Part shown: in pieces, positions 8,115-16,635 of the stretch
Layout: every line of letters starts with the position of its first letter
How positions within the stretch are numbered: the first letter of the stretch is position 1
Assembly (NCBI GenBank): GCA_964646575.1
Contig: CAZYFT010000002.1
Coordinates: forward strand, 1 to 64,000
Length of the DNA stretch: 64,000 nucleotides
Source of the DNA: GCA-016700035 sp964646575
Lineage (GTDB): Bacteria; Patescibacteriota; Saccharimonadia; CAILAD01; GCA-016700035
Direction of reading: 5' to 3'
Notes under the pieces: generated by a model
Databases searched by the model: none
What the model saw: only the letters and a program-made list of their open reading frames with translations
What the model was told of the DNA's origin: nothing
Program-made: the position numbers and the translations under genes

Positions 8115-8143
8115 AGTATAGAAAGTCCTTGGTGGCGCGTCAA
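8115..8143 (-). promoter_or_regulatory. groESL promoter
   Basis: TTGACG (8143-8138), 17 bp, TATACT (8120-8115) on the minus strand, immediately upstream of CIRCE. Confidence 0.85.
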
Positions 8144-8151
8144 GCAATAAA

Positions 8152-8183
8152 AACGCCCAGTCATACTCGACTGGGCGAAAAAA
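8152..8183 (-). terminator. Terminator of the acyltransferase gene
   Basis: On the minus strand CGCCCAGTCGAGTATGACTGGGCG is followed by TTTTTATTG. It also separates this unit from groESL. Confidence 0.85.
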
Positions 8184-9020
8184 CTACATGGTGGACTGGA
8201 GTGTATGCGCCAGCTCGCGGCCCTTCTCGATGGCTAGCTGCCAATCACGCTGCATGGCCTGCGCTACCATTCGATCACCCCCCATGTAGTCCCCAGGGAA
8301 GATCGGCTCCATCACTATCGCGACAGCGCAGTAGCGGCGCAGAAAACGCGTTCGTCGCTTTTCATCAGCCTTACCTACTCCGTAGATAGCCAAGGGCACC
8401 AGCGGAACACCAGCTCGAATCGCGGCGTACATCGCACCCAGCTTGGCCTCGGAAAGATCGTCATCATCACGGCGCGTACCTTGCGGATACAGCACCACGG
8501 GCTGACCGCGACGCAAGGCAGAATTCAGCACGTCTTTCATCTCGTACTTGGTATAGACGACCTTTTGGTACTGCGGCCGCTTGATCCAATCCACATCACG
8601 CATGAAAGGCACACAGCCCATGATCTGATTGATCCACTTCAACCAGCCCCAGCGCACGAAGTCGGGCTTCGAGGGCCAGGCCATCGGCCGACGGATCAGA
8701 CCGGTGAGCGGAATGTCGAGAACATGCTGATGGTTGGGCGCCACCACAAATGGGTAGTCACTCACCTTTCCGCTGTCTCGCCGGCGATATCGCGTCGGGT
8801 AGTAGTTGGGTTCGGGCTGCGGCAAGTTGTGTAGGCAGGCAATCTCGCCCTTCATACGAGTAGCAGCCGCCAGCAGAATCAACCGACGGAACACTCGGTA
8901 GCCGAACCACGGACCAATTCCATTGGCCGACTTGAGGCCGCGCAAACGCTTGGCATCTTCCTCGGGCGTCAGAGCTGGGTAGTCGGACTTCGATGGCCTA
9001 TCACTGGAATTATCCACCAT
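8184..9020 (-). CDS. 1-acyl-sn-glycerol-3-phosphate acyltransferase family protein (PlsC-like)
   Basis: The 278-aa protein carries the acyltransferase signatures: NHQHVLDIP (the H-x4-D catalytic motif, about residues 95-103), YPQGTRRDD (the E/QGTR phosphate-binding motif, about residues 178-186) and VPLVPLAIYG (motif IV). It would transfer an acyl chain onto lysophosphatidate or a similar glycerol lipid at the membrane. A hydrophobic N-terminal stretch (FRRLILLAAAT) may bring it to the membrane. The start follows AAAGGAAGGGTTGCATC. GC-rich codons. In CPR cells that lack fatty-acid synthesis such enzymes may remodel lipids taken from a host; this is inference. Confidence 0.85.
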   Translation of the reverse strand: MVDNSSDRPSKSDYPALTPEEDAKRLRGLKSANGIGPWFGYRVFRRLILLAAATRMKGEIACLHNLPQPEPNYYPTRYRRRDSGKVSDYPFVVAPNHQHVLDIPLTGLIRRPMAWPSKPDFVRWGWLKWINQIMGCVPFMRDVDWIKRPQYQKVVYTKYEMKDVLNSALRRGQPVVLYPQGTRRDDDDLSEAKLGAMYAAIRAGVPLVPLAIYGVGKADEKRRTRFLRRYCAVAIVMEPIFPGDYMGGDRMVAQAMQRDWQLAIEKGRELAHTLQSTM

Positions 9021-9041
9021 GATGCAACCCTTCCTTTTGAT

Positions 9042-9090
9042 AGGTGCTAGGACTGCGCGGTATCGTACCAGAAAATCAACAGAATGTCAT
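9042..9090 (-). promoter_or_regulatory. Acyltransferase promoter with GCACCT leader word
   Basis: Minus strand: ATGACA (9090-9085), 17 bp, TACGAT (9067-9062), then GCACCTA at 9047 downward, 14 nt after the -10. Confidence 0.6.
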
Positions 9091-9097
9091 GAGTAAA

Positions 9098-9124
9098 AAA
9101 GAAACCCCCACCGAAGTGGGGGCC
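9098..9124 (-). terminator. Terminator of the 589-aa membrane protein gene
   Basis: Minus strand CCCCCAC-TTCG-GTGGGGG followed by TTTCTTTTTT. Confidence 0.9.
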
Positions 9125-9153
9125 GAGAGAGGACCGAAGCCCTCCCCCGAAAA

Positions 9154-10923
9154 TTACGAACCTGCAGCCGCGCGGCGACTGCGATCCTCGGCATTGAGCC
9201 GAGCCAGTTCGTCGATGGTCGCATCCAAGCGAGCCTGGAGCTCGACATCGGTGAGTCCGTCGAGTTCGCCACTCGCACCGGGGCTTTCGCCACCCGTGGG
9301 ATTGGAACCCGAACTGCCACTCGAAGCCGAGCCGTCGTAGAGGACACGCCCCATCTCGCCACCGTTGAGCTCCACCGCCTGGTCCAGCTGACCGGGACGG
9401 ATGGTGAGCAAATAGCGAGGCTGACCTGATCGGACCGCGAAGGCCGACCAGTTGCCGTCAGCAGAGGGAATGAACTCCTGCAGCTCGCCCTCCTGCCCCT
9501 TGTTGAGGAAGGAGGAATCGATGCGGGCGAGGACGTCCCGAGCACGACGCTCGAGATCCTGCTCGGTGAGCAGCCCCTTGTCTTCCTCGTGGTGGACCTG
9601 CACGCGCATGGGGTTGAACTCCCCATACGTGACCGAACCACTCTCGACCAGCGAGAGTGCCATGATGGTCTCCGCGCGGGACTGACGAGGCGTCAGAGGG
9701 GTGGCGTAGTAAGCGCGCTCATCCAGGGCGGAACGCAGGACGTACTCCGAGGAGTTACCCTTGTTCGCACCCAAATTCACTGGATCGAAACCGAAGCCAT
9801 TGGCCTGCCACTTGCGTCCGGCACCCCAATTGATCATCTCGCGCTGCTGCGCGGCGATGCTGATGGGGTACACGGGGCCTTCGAGCTCACCGATCTTGAC
9901 CGAGCGCTTGTACTCGACCTGCGGCTCACCCGATTGACTCCCTCGGACCACGACAACGCCAGCGGGAACTTCCACGCTGCGTCCACCGAACCACCGATCC
10001 ATCTTGACCGGCAGCACGATGGTGGGCACGTTGCCTTCGGCGCAGTAACCGTACGCGTCGGACAGGGTCCAGAACACGTTCGGAACCTTCTGTCGCACCT
10101 GATCCGAGAGACTGTTGGCGTACTCGCCGGTGAGAGCGTAGTTGAGCTCGTTCTCACCTTCGAATCGACACTGGTAGATCTTCTCGGGGTCGCCATTCCA
10201 CTCGACGATGGAGTCGATGTGAATACGCTTACCCGAGCCATCACGGATGGTCGTCCAGCGGCCAGTGCCGTCTTCGGCTGGCAAGTAGGCGTAAGTCTCG
10301 TCCAGGACATCAGCCCTGGAGTCACCGGTCGCCCGCTCCGACATCACCTTCTGCGCGCCCACCAACGATGCGGGGCGTGCGTCGAAGCCCTTCTCGAGGT
10401 ACTCGATGGGGGTGACGTCGATCTTCACCTGCGGGTCGTGCGACCCGTTGATGCGCTCCAGGATCAGCGGTTGCTTCTTCTGGGAGGCATACTGGATGGT
10501 GATCGACGGAGTGATGGCCCGCGGGGTCAGCTTGGCGTCCAGCGTGAAGGACACGAGGAGCAACACAGCGGCACAGACCCCGGCGATGACCGCGAGGATA
10601 CTGTTGAACATGCGACCACGGTTGAAAGCGGTCACCTCATCAGCATCGATCTCGCTGTTGAAGCCGTAGCGATTGCTCGGGATGGAGTCGTAGCTCCAGT
10701 AGGCCGCGATGGCGAAACTGAAGCCAGCCACGATGAGCCAGAACACCTGTCCGCTACGCGAGCCGACCGACAACATCAAACGCTGTGCGCGCTCAACGCT
10801 GTAGCCCGCTTGAGGCCACAGTGAGCCGATCAACTTGGCGATGATGAACCAGAGGCCCGAGATCACCGCGAAGACACTGACGAACAGGCCGAAGCCCAGC
10901 CAGAGCGGCTTGAGTTTCTTCAT
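9154..10923 (-). CDS. Large GC-rich membrane protein with three N-terminal TM segments
   Basis: The 589-residue product has hydrophobic spans at about residues 7-33, 59-76 and 106-127, followed by a roughly 400-residue domain probably outside the membrane. That domain has scattered Cys (e.g. YQCRFEG, YGYCAEG) and Trp residues. The tail from about 535 is Gly/Ser/Pro-rich, then helical (LTDVELQARLDATIDELARL). No known family was recognised. Codons are strongly G/C-ending. Its AGGGG ribosome-binding site is inside a CCCCT-GAA-AGGGG hairpin, and an unusually long structured leader lies upstream, so expression is likely controlled after transcription starts. Confidence 0.75.
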   Translation of the reverse strand: MKKLKPLWLGFGLFVSVFAVISGLWFIIAKLIGSLWPQAGYSVERAQRLMLSVGSRSGQVFWLIVAGFSFAIAAYWSYDSIPSNRYGFNSEIDADEVTAFNRGRMFNSILAVIAGVCAAVLLLVSFTLDAKLTPRAITPSITIQYASQKKQPLILERINGSHDPQVKIDVTPIEYLEKGFDARPASLVGAQKVMSERATGDSRADVLDETYAYLPAEDGTGRWTTIRDGSGKRIHIDSIVEWNGDPEKIYQCRFEGENELNYALTGEYANSLSDQVRQKVPNVFWTLSDAYGYCAEGNVPTIVLPVKMDRWFGGRSVEVPAGVVVVRGSQSGEPQVEYKRSVKIGELEGPVYPISIAAQQREMINWGAGRKWQANGFGFDPVNLGANKGNSSEYVLRSALDERAYYATPLTPRQSRAETIMALSLVESGSVTYGEFNPMRVQVHHEEDKGLLTEQDLERRARDVLARIDSSFLNKGQEGELQEFIPSADGNWSAFAVRSGQPRYLLTIRPGQLDQAVELNGGEMGRVLYDGSASSGSSGSNPTGGESPGASGELDGLTDVELQARLDATIDELARLNAEDRSRRAAAGS

Positions 10924-11257
10924 GATTCCCCTTTCAGGGGTAGTAGGTACTTTCCAGCGAAACGGTCGCTGGCACCGAGAGGGTCATCCCCTCATGGTGT
11001 GTAACGGGAAGGCATACACCTTCGCACCATGAGGCGATGAAGCCTTCACTAAAAGCAACAAAGTATGGAGCTTGTTGCCACCCTGAGCGGTCCCGTTATC
11101 CGCTCATCACTCCGTTCGTTCATATCTGTCGTTTTCGGCGCTTGATGAGAGGATAGGTTTGTCAGGGCAAGTAGACACAAAAATCCCGCTGGCCACGGAC
11201 CTAAGGCTTAGTCCAGGGCGAAACGGGATTTTCGATACCTATAGCGTATTAAGTTGT
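10924..11257 (-). ncRNA. About 330-nt structured 5' leader (candidate cis-regulatory RNA) of the membrane protein gene
   Basis: From the promoter at 11292-11264 to the ATG lie about 334 nt. Helices readable on the minus strand include: a 54-nt terminator-like hairpin ending CGGGATTTTTG (11232-11179); TGAGCGG/CCGCTCA; GCAACAA/TTGTTGC; CCTCATGGTG/CACCATGAGG enclosing GAAGG/CCTTC; CCAGCGA/TCGCTGG; and CCCCT/AGGGG masking the ribosome-binding site. GTACCTACTA lies just before the last hairpin. An attenuator plus a sequestered start site is a typical switch layout, but no known riboswitch class was recognised. Confidence 0.55.
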
Positions 11258-11263
11258 AAGAGT

Positions 11264-11292
11264 ATATTAGCAAATACACACTATTTTGTCAA
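11264..11292 (-). promoter_or_regulatory. Promoter TTGACA-17-TAATAT
   Basis: Minus strand TTGACA (11292-11287), 17-bp spacer, TAATAT (11269-11264). It drives the structured leader and membrane protein. It resembles the promoter at 3684-3656 (both TTGACAAAAT and TTTGCTA). Confidence 0.85.
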
Positions 11293-11310
11293 GAGTTATT
11301 GGCAACTTTA

Positions 11311-12261
11311 TTAAACTTTACGTGACTTTTTAACTTTCTTATCTGTAGCGCGTAATGGCTTAAGTTCTTTTTTTGGCTCCACCCACGTACCACGCAACTT
11401 CTGCCAGGCTTCGGCGATGGCGCCGCTTTCATCGAGTGCATGTAAATTTATTATGTCCGGACGTACTCGCACGAAGGCCTCTGGCTGCAAGTTTTTAACC
11501 TGCTTGCTGGTATGCCGAAGATGAATTTTATACCCGCGATCATCCAAACTATCCATCCACTTCATGCCCGCTCGATCAATCGTGCGTCCACCTTTGGGCC
11601 AAAGATAATTTGGCGCATGTAAGCGCACATATGGGCTCGCCTGCAAAATCTCATACCAACGTCTCTCTCCGTACACTGGCACTGCCGTCATCAGCCAATA
11701 AATCAGGTGCGGGTCGTTCTCATGCATAATATCGCGCTCAAACATCACACCACGAGTAGTTAAAAACATCCCTAAGCTAAACTGTCCGGCCTTTTTCTCT
11801 TCTGTTTCCAAGAGTTTTGCCCACCCCAGTGTTTTCCAAAGTAGCCCCTTGGCAACAAATACCCGTCCCGGCGTAGTTACAATTAGGAGATCTATATCGC
11901 TATCCTCATGCACGTTCCCGATAGCGACACTATTTACCACGCACACCGCTTTAATAAATGGTAATTTCGCCAAAACTCGCGCTAATTTTCGAGCTCTCCT
12001 GATTAAATATTCTCTGTGTGCCTGGGTTTTGTGCAAATCTGCATAGCGCACACCAGGCAAGCCAAAGTCATCATTCACCCGCGCCAAATCTCCAGCTTCA
12101 GCCATTTCGCGCGTCATTGCCTGCACTGCCAGGTGGCTGGCTTTTACAGAGAGCAGCGCATTGAGACGATCGGTACTCACCGGCAAACCAAACACCGCAA
12201 AATATGCCACCATGTCTAAGATGGCCTCGCGGATGGTCTGTTCTTTATCCTGAGCATTCAT
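11311..12261 (-). CDS. Nucleotidyltransferase-domain protein
   Basis: The start is the ATG at 12261: the frame is open further upstream, but that part holds the terminator of the RNA at 12308-12903, and a TATGAT box ends 9 nt before this ATG (near-leaderless). The 316-aa product has a helical N-terminal part (a winged-helix-like region, residues 10-70) and then a pol-beta-type nucleotidyltransferase signature VVNSVAIGNVHEDSDIDLLI at about residues 110-129, where D-x-D binds the metal. The C-terminus is Lys-rich. The substrate is unknown; minimal nucleotidyltransferases of this fold modify RNA, antibiotics or proteins. Confidence 0.75.
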   Translation of the reverse strand: MNAQDKEQTIREAILDMVAYFAVFGLPVSTDRLNALLSVKASHLAVQAMTREMAEAGDLARVNDDFGLPGVRYADLHKTQAHREYLIRRARKLARVLAKLPFIKAVCVVNSVAIGNVHEDSDIDLLIVTTPGRVFVAKGLLWKTLGWAKLLETEEKKAGQFSLGMFLTTRGVMFERDIMHENDPHLIYWLMTAVPVYGERRWYEILQASPYVRLHAPNYLWPKGGRTIDRAGMKWMDSLDDRGYKIHLRHTSKQVKNLQPEAFVRVRPDIINLHALDESGAIAEAWQKLRGTWVEPKKELKPLRATDKKVKKSRKV

Positions 12262-12305
12262 ATGCTGTTCATCATAACAAACCTGAAGGACTGAAAGAAA
12301 AGTAA

Positions 12306-12348
12306 ATAAAAAAGATTTGAGCCGGTACGCTTGTTGGCGCACCGGCTC
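12306..12348 (-). terminator. Terminator of the 595-nt RNA
   Basis: The hairpin at 12348-12319 (GAGCCGGT.../...ACCGGCTC, loop about 5 nt) is followed on the minus strand by AAATCTTTTTTATTT. Confidence 0.9.
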
Positions 12349-12903
12349 TGCGTGCCGTTTTGCAGGCACCCGAGGTAGTGATTCTGGACTATCGAGGCCA
12401 GTTCACCCTGACAGTAGGAGGAGCGCGCCGGGCACTCACTACTTTCGGTTTTGGACGATGTCTGTCCTGCGGGCCACACTGATGCAAGAGTGAATTACGA
12501 GTCAAGCTCGGTTTACCTCTGGCTCACCAGTTAAGTTCCTCGCTCACCGTTTTCGTCACCCCGGGATCCAGGGTCGTTACGCCAGACCGACTCAAGGCTC
12601 TTCTTACCTTGACTAACATTGCTGTCAGCTAAAAGCCAGTCTGGCTAAACGTGATCCTTGGTGTGCAACTAGGTTTCCCCCTTCGAGACTTCCCGTCAGT
12701 TCTTCACCGACGCGTCGAATGATACGAGTTCTCTGTGTGCTCTTCCTGGTTTTCTCAGGTGCTGCCCGTTAGGGCGGTGCTCGCGACATAACCCCCCTTC
12801 AGGTATTACGGGTCGCGGCTGGGGCTCGGATGCCCCTCGGTGCGCCGCTGGCTAGCAGGGCGCTCTGTTCACCACACAGCGGTCTTACCCGCGTTTGGCG
12901 ATG
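12308..12903 (-). ncRNA. Candidate large structured non-coding RNA, about 595 nt
   Basis: This 600-nt gap has a strong promoter (TTGACA-17-TACTAT at 12938-12910), no convincing reading frame, and a strong terminator (GAGCCGGTGCGC / GCGTACCGGCTC followed by TCTTTTTTATTT). In between, the minus strand folds into many helices: GTAGTGA/TCACTAC around 12372-12445, CCAGAC/GTCTGG enclosing CAAGG/CCTTG around 12577-12645, and others. RNase P RNA, tmRNA, SRP RNA and 6S signatures were looked for and not found. It lies between the phosphohexomutase and nucleotidyltransferase genes. Confidence 0.7.
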
Positions 12904-12909
12904 CTTCGT

Positions 12910-12938
12910 ATAGTACCACGTATTGACATCTTTGTCAA
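12910..12938 (-). promoter_or_regulatory. Promoter of the 595-nt RNA, overlapped by a palindrome
   Basis: TTGACA (12938-12933), 17 bp, TACTAT (12915-12910) on the minus strand. The -35 lies in a 20-bp palindrome TATTGACA-TCTT-TGTCAATA (12921-12940), a possible operator. Confidence 0.85.
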
Positions 12939-12955
12939 TACATTTTGCAGTAGTA

Positions 12956-14320
12956 TTAACTATTTTCTTGAATAAGCGCTTTGATCTCTTTGTGAGCTGC
13001 CGCTAAAGCAGTCTTAGTTCTGGCTTCAATATTGAGACGAACTAAAGGCTCGGTGTTACTAGGACGAATACTGGCGCGCCAGTCATCGGTGCGGATACAT
13101 AACCCATCGAGCGTATCAAGTTTGGCGGCACGATAATGTTTCTCGAGAGCGATTAAGAGCCTTGATGTATCCGCTACATCGAGATTCTCTTCTGGAATAC
13201 TCTGATATTTTCGATAAGGACGCACCAGTTCCGACAGCGGCTTTTCGGTTTCCGACATCACGCCCAGAACCATTACCGCGGTGATCAACGCTGAATCACA
13301 GTAAAAATTATCACGAAAGTAAAAATGACCGGAGGCCTCGCAGCCAAAAATTGCGTTACGGTCGCGCATCACGGCTTGCATGTAGCTATGACCAACCCGG
13401 CTTTGCACTATTTCCCCGCCAAGAGCCTCCACAGTTTCACGCACAATGTCGCCTACCACCACGCTCTGCACCACTGTACTCTTGGGGTTTTCACCTAAAA
13501 ATGTGTGCGCCAGCAGGGCTGCGAGTGCCGCCGCCTCCACCGCTTCGCCTTTTTCGTCTACAAAGAAGCAACGATCACCATCACCATCAAAAGCGATGCC
13601 GCAATCGAGTTCATTTCGCTGTACGAGAGTTTTAAGGTCGTCCATCGCCCCTTCCAGCACCGGATTTGCCGGGTGATTTGGGAACGTGCCATCTAGCTCC
13701 ATATACAAGCCAGATACCTCTAAGCCGGTCAGCTCCTGCAGCTTTGGAATCGGCACCGAACCCATCCCATTACCAGCATCAACACCTACTTTAAGTGGCT
13801 TTAAATCAGTGCCAGCAAAGCGCAATGTGTGCTCCACCCAATCTGTTAGAATGTTTTTCTCGAGCTTTTTGCCAGGCTCATCCGCCGATGCAAGTTCACC
13901 TTTAAGAACCCGTTTTTTCAGGTCATTAAGCCCGCCTTCAGCACTCAATTGCACCACGCCCGCAGCCGTCAGCTTAATGCCGTTATACTTGCCTGGATTA
14001 TGGCTGGCGGTAATCATCGCCGCACCAGCTAAATCATACTGCCCGACAGCAAAATAGCTCATATCCGTCGTAACCATGCCGATATCCAGCACTTCCCTGC
14101 CTTGCAAGATAAGTCCGTCTATGAAAGCTGTCGCCAATTCTTCGGAATCCGCGCGCATATCACGACCAACCGCAATCGTACCCTCTGGCATTTCGAGAGC
14201 AAACGCCTGAGCAATATCTAGAACCACGTCAGCATTCAGCTCATCGCCAACCACACCCCGAATATCGTAGGCTCGAAAAATCGCGTCTAAACGCGCGGCG
14301 CGCTCGCTTCCCTCACTCAT
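12956..14320 (-). CDS. Phosphomannomutase/phosphoglucomutase
   Basis: The 454-aa protein has the complete alpha-D-phosphohexomutase layout: TASHNPGKYNGIK at about residues 103-115 (the Ser is the phosphorylated catalytic residue), the Mg-binding loop DGDGDR at about 245-250, the sugar-binding EASGHF, and the phosphate-binding RPSNTEPLVRL near residue 416. It interconverts hexose 1- and 6-phosphates for nucleotide-sugar and surface-glycan synthesis, in step with the SIS isomerase at the window's left edge. A perfect TATAAT (14333-14328) lies only 7 nt from the ATG, so the mRNA is probably leaderless. Confidence 0.93.
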   Translation of the reverse strand: MSEGSERAARLDAIFRAYDIRGVVGDELNADVVLDIAQAFALEMPEGTIAVGRDMRADSEELATAFIDGLILQGREVLDIGMVTTDMSYFAVGQYDLAGAAMITASHNPGKYNGIKLTAAGVVQLSAEGGLNDLKKRVLKGELASADEPGKKLEKNILTDWVEHTLRFAGTDLKPLKVGVDAGNGMGSVPIPKLQELTGLEVSGLYMELDGTFPNHPANPVLEGAMDDLKTLVQRNELDCGIAFDGDGDRCFFVDEKGEAVEAAALAALLAHTFLGENPKSTVVQSVVVGDIVRETVEALGGEIVQSRVGHSYMQAVMRDRNAIFGCEASGHFYFRDNFYCDSALITAVMVLGVMSETEKPLSELVRPYRKYQSIPEENLDVADTSRLLIALEKHYRAAKLDTLDGLCIRTDDWRASIRPSNTEPLVRLNIEARTKTALAAAHKEIKALIQENS

Positions 14321-14394
14321 GGAGCTTATTATAGCTGATTTCGTCTAAAGAGAAACATCAGGAGGGCGAACAGTATTGACAATCTAAGCATAAG

Positions 14395-14575
14395 AAATGT
14401 CGATAAGGCCGCATAAAATGCAATTCGCGGCCAAAAACGCCGACGGGGGCGTTATCCCGGTCACTCATTAACAATGCCTTCCCCTTGATCCAGGGATGCC
14501 TAATAAGAGTGAGGATCCAGGGTCACGCTGGAATCGTGACGGCCCCCAGTCTTCAGACTGGGGGCTTCTTCTTTT
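14395..14575 (+). ncRNA. Candidate small structured RNA, about 175 nt
   Basis: Plus-strand helices: GGCCGC/GCGGCC, TCACTC/GAGTGA, GTCACG/CGTGAC, then a perfect terminator GCCCCCAGTC-TTCA-GACTGGGGGC with TTCTTCTTTTT (14543-14577). A TTGACA lies at 14375-14380 but the -10 is poor. Alternatively the region is the 3' UTR of the minus-strand FemX-like gene, for which AACGCC-CCCGTC-GGCGTTTTT (about 14456-14437) would be the terminator. Both may be true. Confidence 0.4.
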
Positions 14576-14577
14576 TA

Positions 14578-15645
14578 TTACCAAAAAATATTCTGTTTTA
14601 ATCGAGAGTAAACCTTATGAAACAACGGCTCTGCCTTCTGCCAACGGCCATACACACCGGCCTTGAGCGGCAATTCCCAACAGCCAACAAATTGGGTAAT
14701 TTCCTGATTAAACCCACTCTTAAACTGATACAGCCCATACATATGATGCTCGGGACTCAACTGATCTTTTGGTGGCACAGCAATGAGGTCATATTCCTTC
14801 GCACCGCGCTCGCGAGCCCAGCACATTACTTCATACTGCAATAAATACGGGGCCATTAAGTTACGCTTAGCTCCACTTGAGCCGCCTTCTTTGTAGTAAG
14901 CCTTCTCGCCAAAAATCATGGCGTACTCTGCCGCCAGCACTTCGCCTTCGTGCACGGCCACAAAAAACTGACCCATTCCGGCCTGCGCAAAGCTCTGCCA
15001 GTACGACTTAAATGCATGCTTTGGACGTAAATAAAATCCCGCTCGGCCCTGGGTATCGCCCATCAGCTTATACATTTCATCAACCATCTCGTCGGTGGCA
15101 TCACGCTTTTCGATGGTGACACCTTTTTTTGTAGCCAGCCGAATATTATAACGCGTCTTCTGCTTAAAGCTCGCCAGCAATGCGTCATCATCCTTATTAA
15201 TATCTACGATGATTGTGGCGCGAAACTGCAAATCATGCACACTCTTCAGGTAGCCTGCCTGCTTGGGCTTCAGCTCATCATCATAAATCTCGGGCTCTAC
15301 CATCAGCATAAATGCCTTGGAGTCGTGTTTTTTAATGTATGAAGCCAACTCTTTGGTGAGCGCCTTAAACGCAGCTAGCTGGGCCTTATCACTTTTGTAG
15401 TGCGCGAAGATTCCAGGGCCTTTCGGGATATACCAAATGGTGCCAAAACCTGGTGCATTTTTTACTAGCGCCTGAAAGTAGACCCGCTCTTTGCCGCCCT
15501 CCCAGGCAAGCCTTTCCGGACGCCAATCATATTGCGCTTTATACTCGCCCCACTCCTGTGTCTGGTAAATATGGCCGCCATCTGGATTCTCTAAAACCAG
15601 CTTATTCCAGGCATCGCGCTCTTCGGGTCCGGCACTTCGTATCAT
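14578..15645 (-). CDS. FemAB/FemX-like peptidyltransferase (peptidoglycan bridge or tRNA-dependent aminoacyl ligase)
   Basis: The ATG at 15645 is chosen because TATAAT lies 7 nt before it (leaderless); upstream in-frame codons would be outside the transcript. The 355-aa product shows the two-GNAT-domain FemABX pattern: HIYQTQEWGEYK near the N-terminus, FKQKTRYNIRLATKKGV mid-protein (residues about 160-176), and LMAPYLLQYEVMCWARERGAKEYDL near residue 280. The family uses aminoacyl-tRNA to add amino acids to the lipid II stem peptide at the cytoplasmic membrane. A second family member is at 17214-18176. Confidence 0.85.
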   Translation of the reverse strand: MIRSAGPEERDAWNKLVLENPDGGHIYQTQEWGEYKAQYDWRPERLAWEGGKERVYFQALVKNAPGFGTIWYIPKGPGIFAHYKSDKAQLAAFKALTKELASYIKKHDSKAFMLMVEPEIYDDELKPKQAGYLKSVHDLQFRATIIVDINKDDDALLASFKQKTRYNIRLATKKGVTIEKRDATDEMVDEMYKLMGDTQGRAGFYLRPKHAFKSYWQSFAQAGMGQFFVAVHEGEVLAAEYAMIFGEKAYYKEGGSSGAKRNLMAPYLLQYEVMCWARERGAKEYDLIAVPPKDQLSPEHHMYGLYQFKSGFNQEITQFVGCWELPLKAGVYGRWQKAEPLFHKVYSRLKQNIFW

Positions 15646-15682
15646 GCCCCGTATTATACCGGTTTGACCCCTGTAAGATACA

Positions 15683-15727
15683 TTGACTAAATGATTACTA
15701 AGTTGTATTATATGCGAACCTGTACCT
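15683..15727 (+). promoter_or_regulatory. Promoter TTGACT-17-TATTAT with GTACCT leader word
   Basis: TTGACT (15683-15688), spacer ending TTG, TATTAT (15706-15711), and GTACCTACC from 15722, 10 nt after the -10. Then AAGAAAGGCTC precedes the ATG. Divergent from the FemX-like promoter. Confidence 0.8.
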
Positions 15728-15742
15728 ACCCAAGAAAGGCTC

Positions 15743-16597
15743 ATGATGACAACTGTCAGCATGGAAAAGTTCCTGTCCAGCTATCCCACTCCACGAGACG
15801 CACTCGACGCGCTCGGTCTCGGCGATCTACTCGATCTGGTCGATACCGTCGATGTGCTCGAAGACTCTTCCTCTGCAGACAGACTGGCAGAGTCTCTGAC
15901 TATCGCTAAAAGCGAACATGGCATTCGCGATATGTGGGCCTGGCTGCAACGAAACTTCGGGCTATCCCACAGCCGTGTCAATCAGATCATCGCTCGCAAG
16001 CCAGTTGTACACCTTCAGCATCATCTCCGACACGTCACGGCACCGAACCTACGACCAGGCTATCGCTTCGATCAGTTGCTTTTCGTCTGGGAAATTCTAC
16101 GTGATGTACCTGAAGGGTTCCTGTACGGCGATAACTTCCAGATCATGCGCGAACGTTTCGACTCGACTCTTCAGCAGTACCTGGAAGATGCCGTGACTCC
16201 TGAGTTGTTCTGGCTGTGCTTCCACGCCAGCCAAGACGAGCTCCTCCAGGATGTACCGCGCAAGCAGGCTGCTACACATGCTCGACGTGTTCTCGAAGGA
16301 TACACAGAGTCACTAGAGAAACTCTGGCTTCTTGATCCGCTACAGCAAGAGCCCACCTCCATCTGGGACCACACCCTTGAGGACGCAGACACACCGGCAG
16401 AGGACGTCGACGACGACTCTGATGTCGCCAATGATCTGGAACCACTCGACGTGAGCCTGACCGAAGGTCCGTTCGACGATGAAGACGACTCGACAAGTGG
16501 CGGACCGATCAGCGCCGAAGCCATGGACAACGAAGATGCCTTCGAAGTGTCTATTCGGAAGCATTACGGCAAGCAAGCCGCCGATCTGCTCTTCTAG
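15743..16597 (+). CDS. Unrecognised 284-aa protein with acidic C-terminal region
   Basis: The start ATGATG at 15743-15748 is preceded by AAGAAAGGCTC. The N-terminal half is helical and includes a possible helix-turn-helix (LQRNFGLSHSRVNQIIARKP at about residues 69-88), which would suggest DNA binding. Residues about 210-260 are highly acidic (AEDVDDDSDVAND, DDEDDSTSGG), and the last 25 residues are conserved-looking (FEVSIRKHYGKQAADLLF). No membrane segment. GC-rich codons, own promoter and terminator. A regulator is one possibility; the call rests only on the weak HTH likeness. Confidence 0.65.
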   Translation: MMTTVSMEKFLSSYPTPRDALDALGLGDLLDLVDTVDVLEDSSSADRLAESLTIAKSEHGIRDMWAWLQRNFGLSHSRVNQIIARKPVVHLQHHLRHVTAPNLRPGYRFDQLLFVWEILRDVPEGFLYGDNFQIMRERFDSTLQQYLEDAVTPELFWLCFHASQDELLQDVPRKQAATHARRVLEGYTESLEKLWLLDPLQQEPTSIWDHTLEDADTPAEDVDDDSDVANDLEPLDVSLTEGPFDDEDDSTSGGPISAEAMDNEDAFEVSIRKHYGKQAADLLF

Positions 16598-16603
16598 AGC
16601 ACC

Positions 16604-16635
16604 TGCCCCGACCATCACCGGTCGGGGTAATTCTT
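16604..16635 (+). terminator. Terminator of the 284-aa gene
   Basis: CCCCGACC-ATCAC-CGGTCGGGG followed by TAATTCTTT. Confidence 0.85.

Noticed and set aside
12308..12903. Group II intron or RNase P RNA as identity of the 595-nt RNA
   Set aside because: The terminal GAGCC...GGCTC hairpin resembles domain V only superficially, no reverse transcriptase or 5' GUGYG context fits, and the RNase P P4 consensus is absent.
12564..14524. Shared 12-mer GGATCCAGGGTC at 12564-12575 and 14513-14524, which would let the two opposite-strand RNAs pair
   Set aside because: Many 12-mer coincidences are expected in 64 kb, and part of it is a palindrome.
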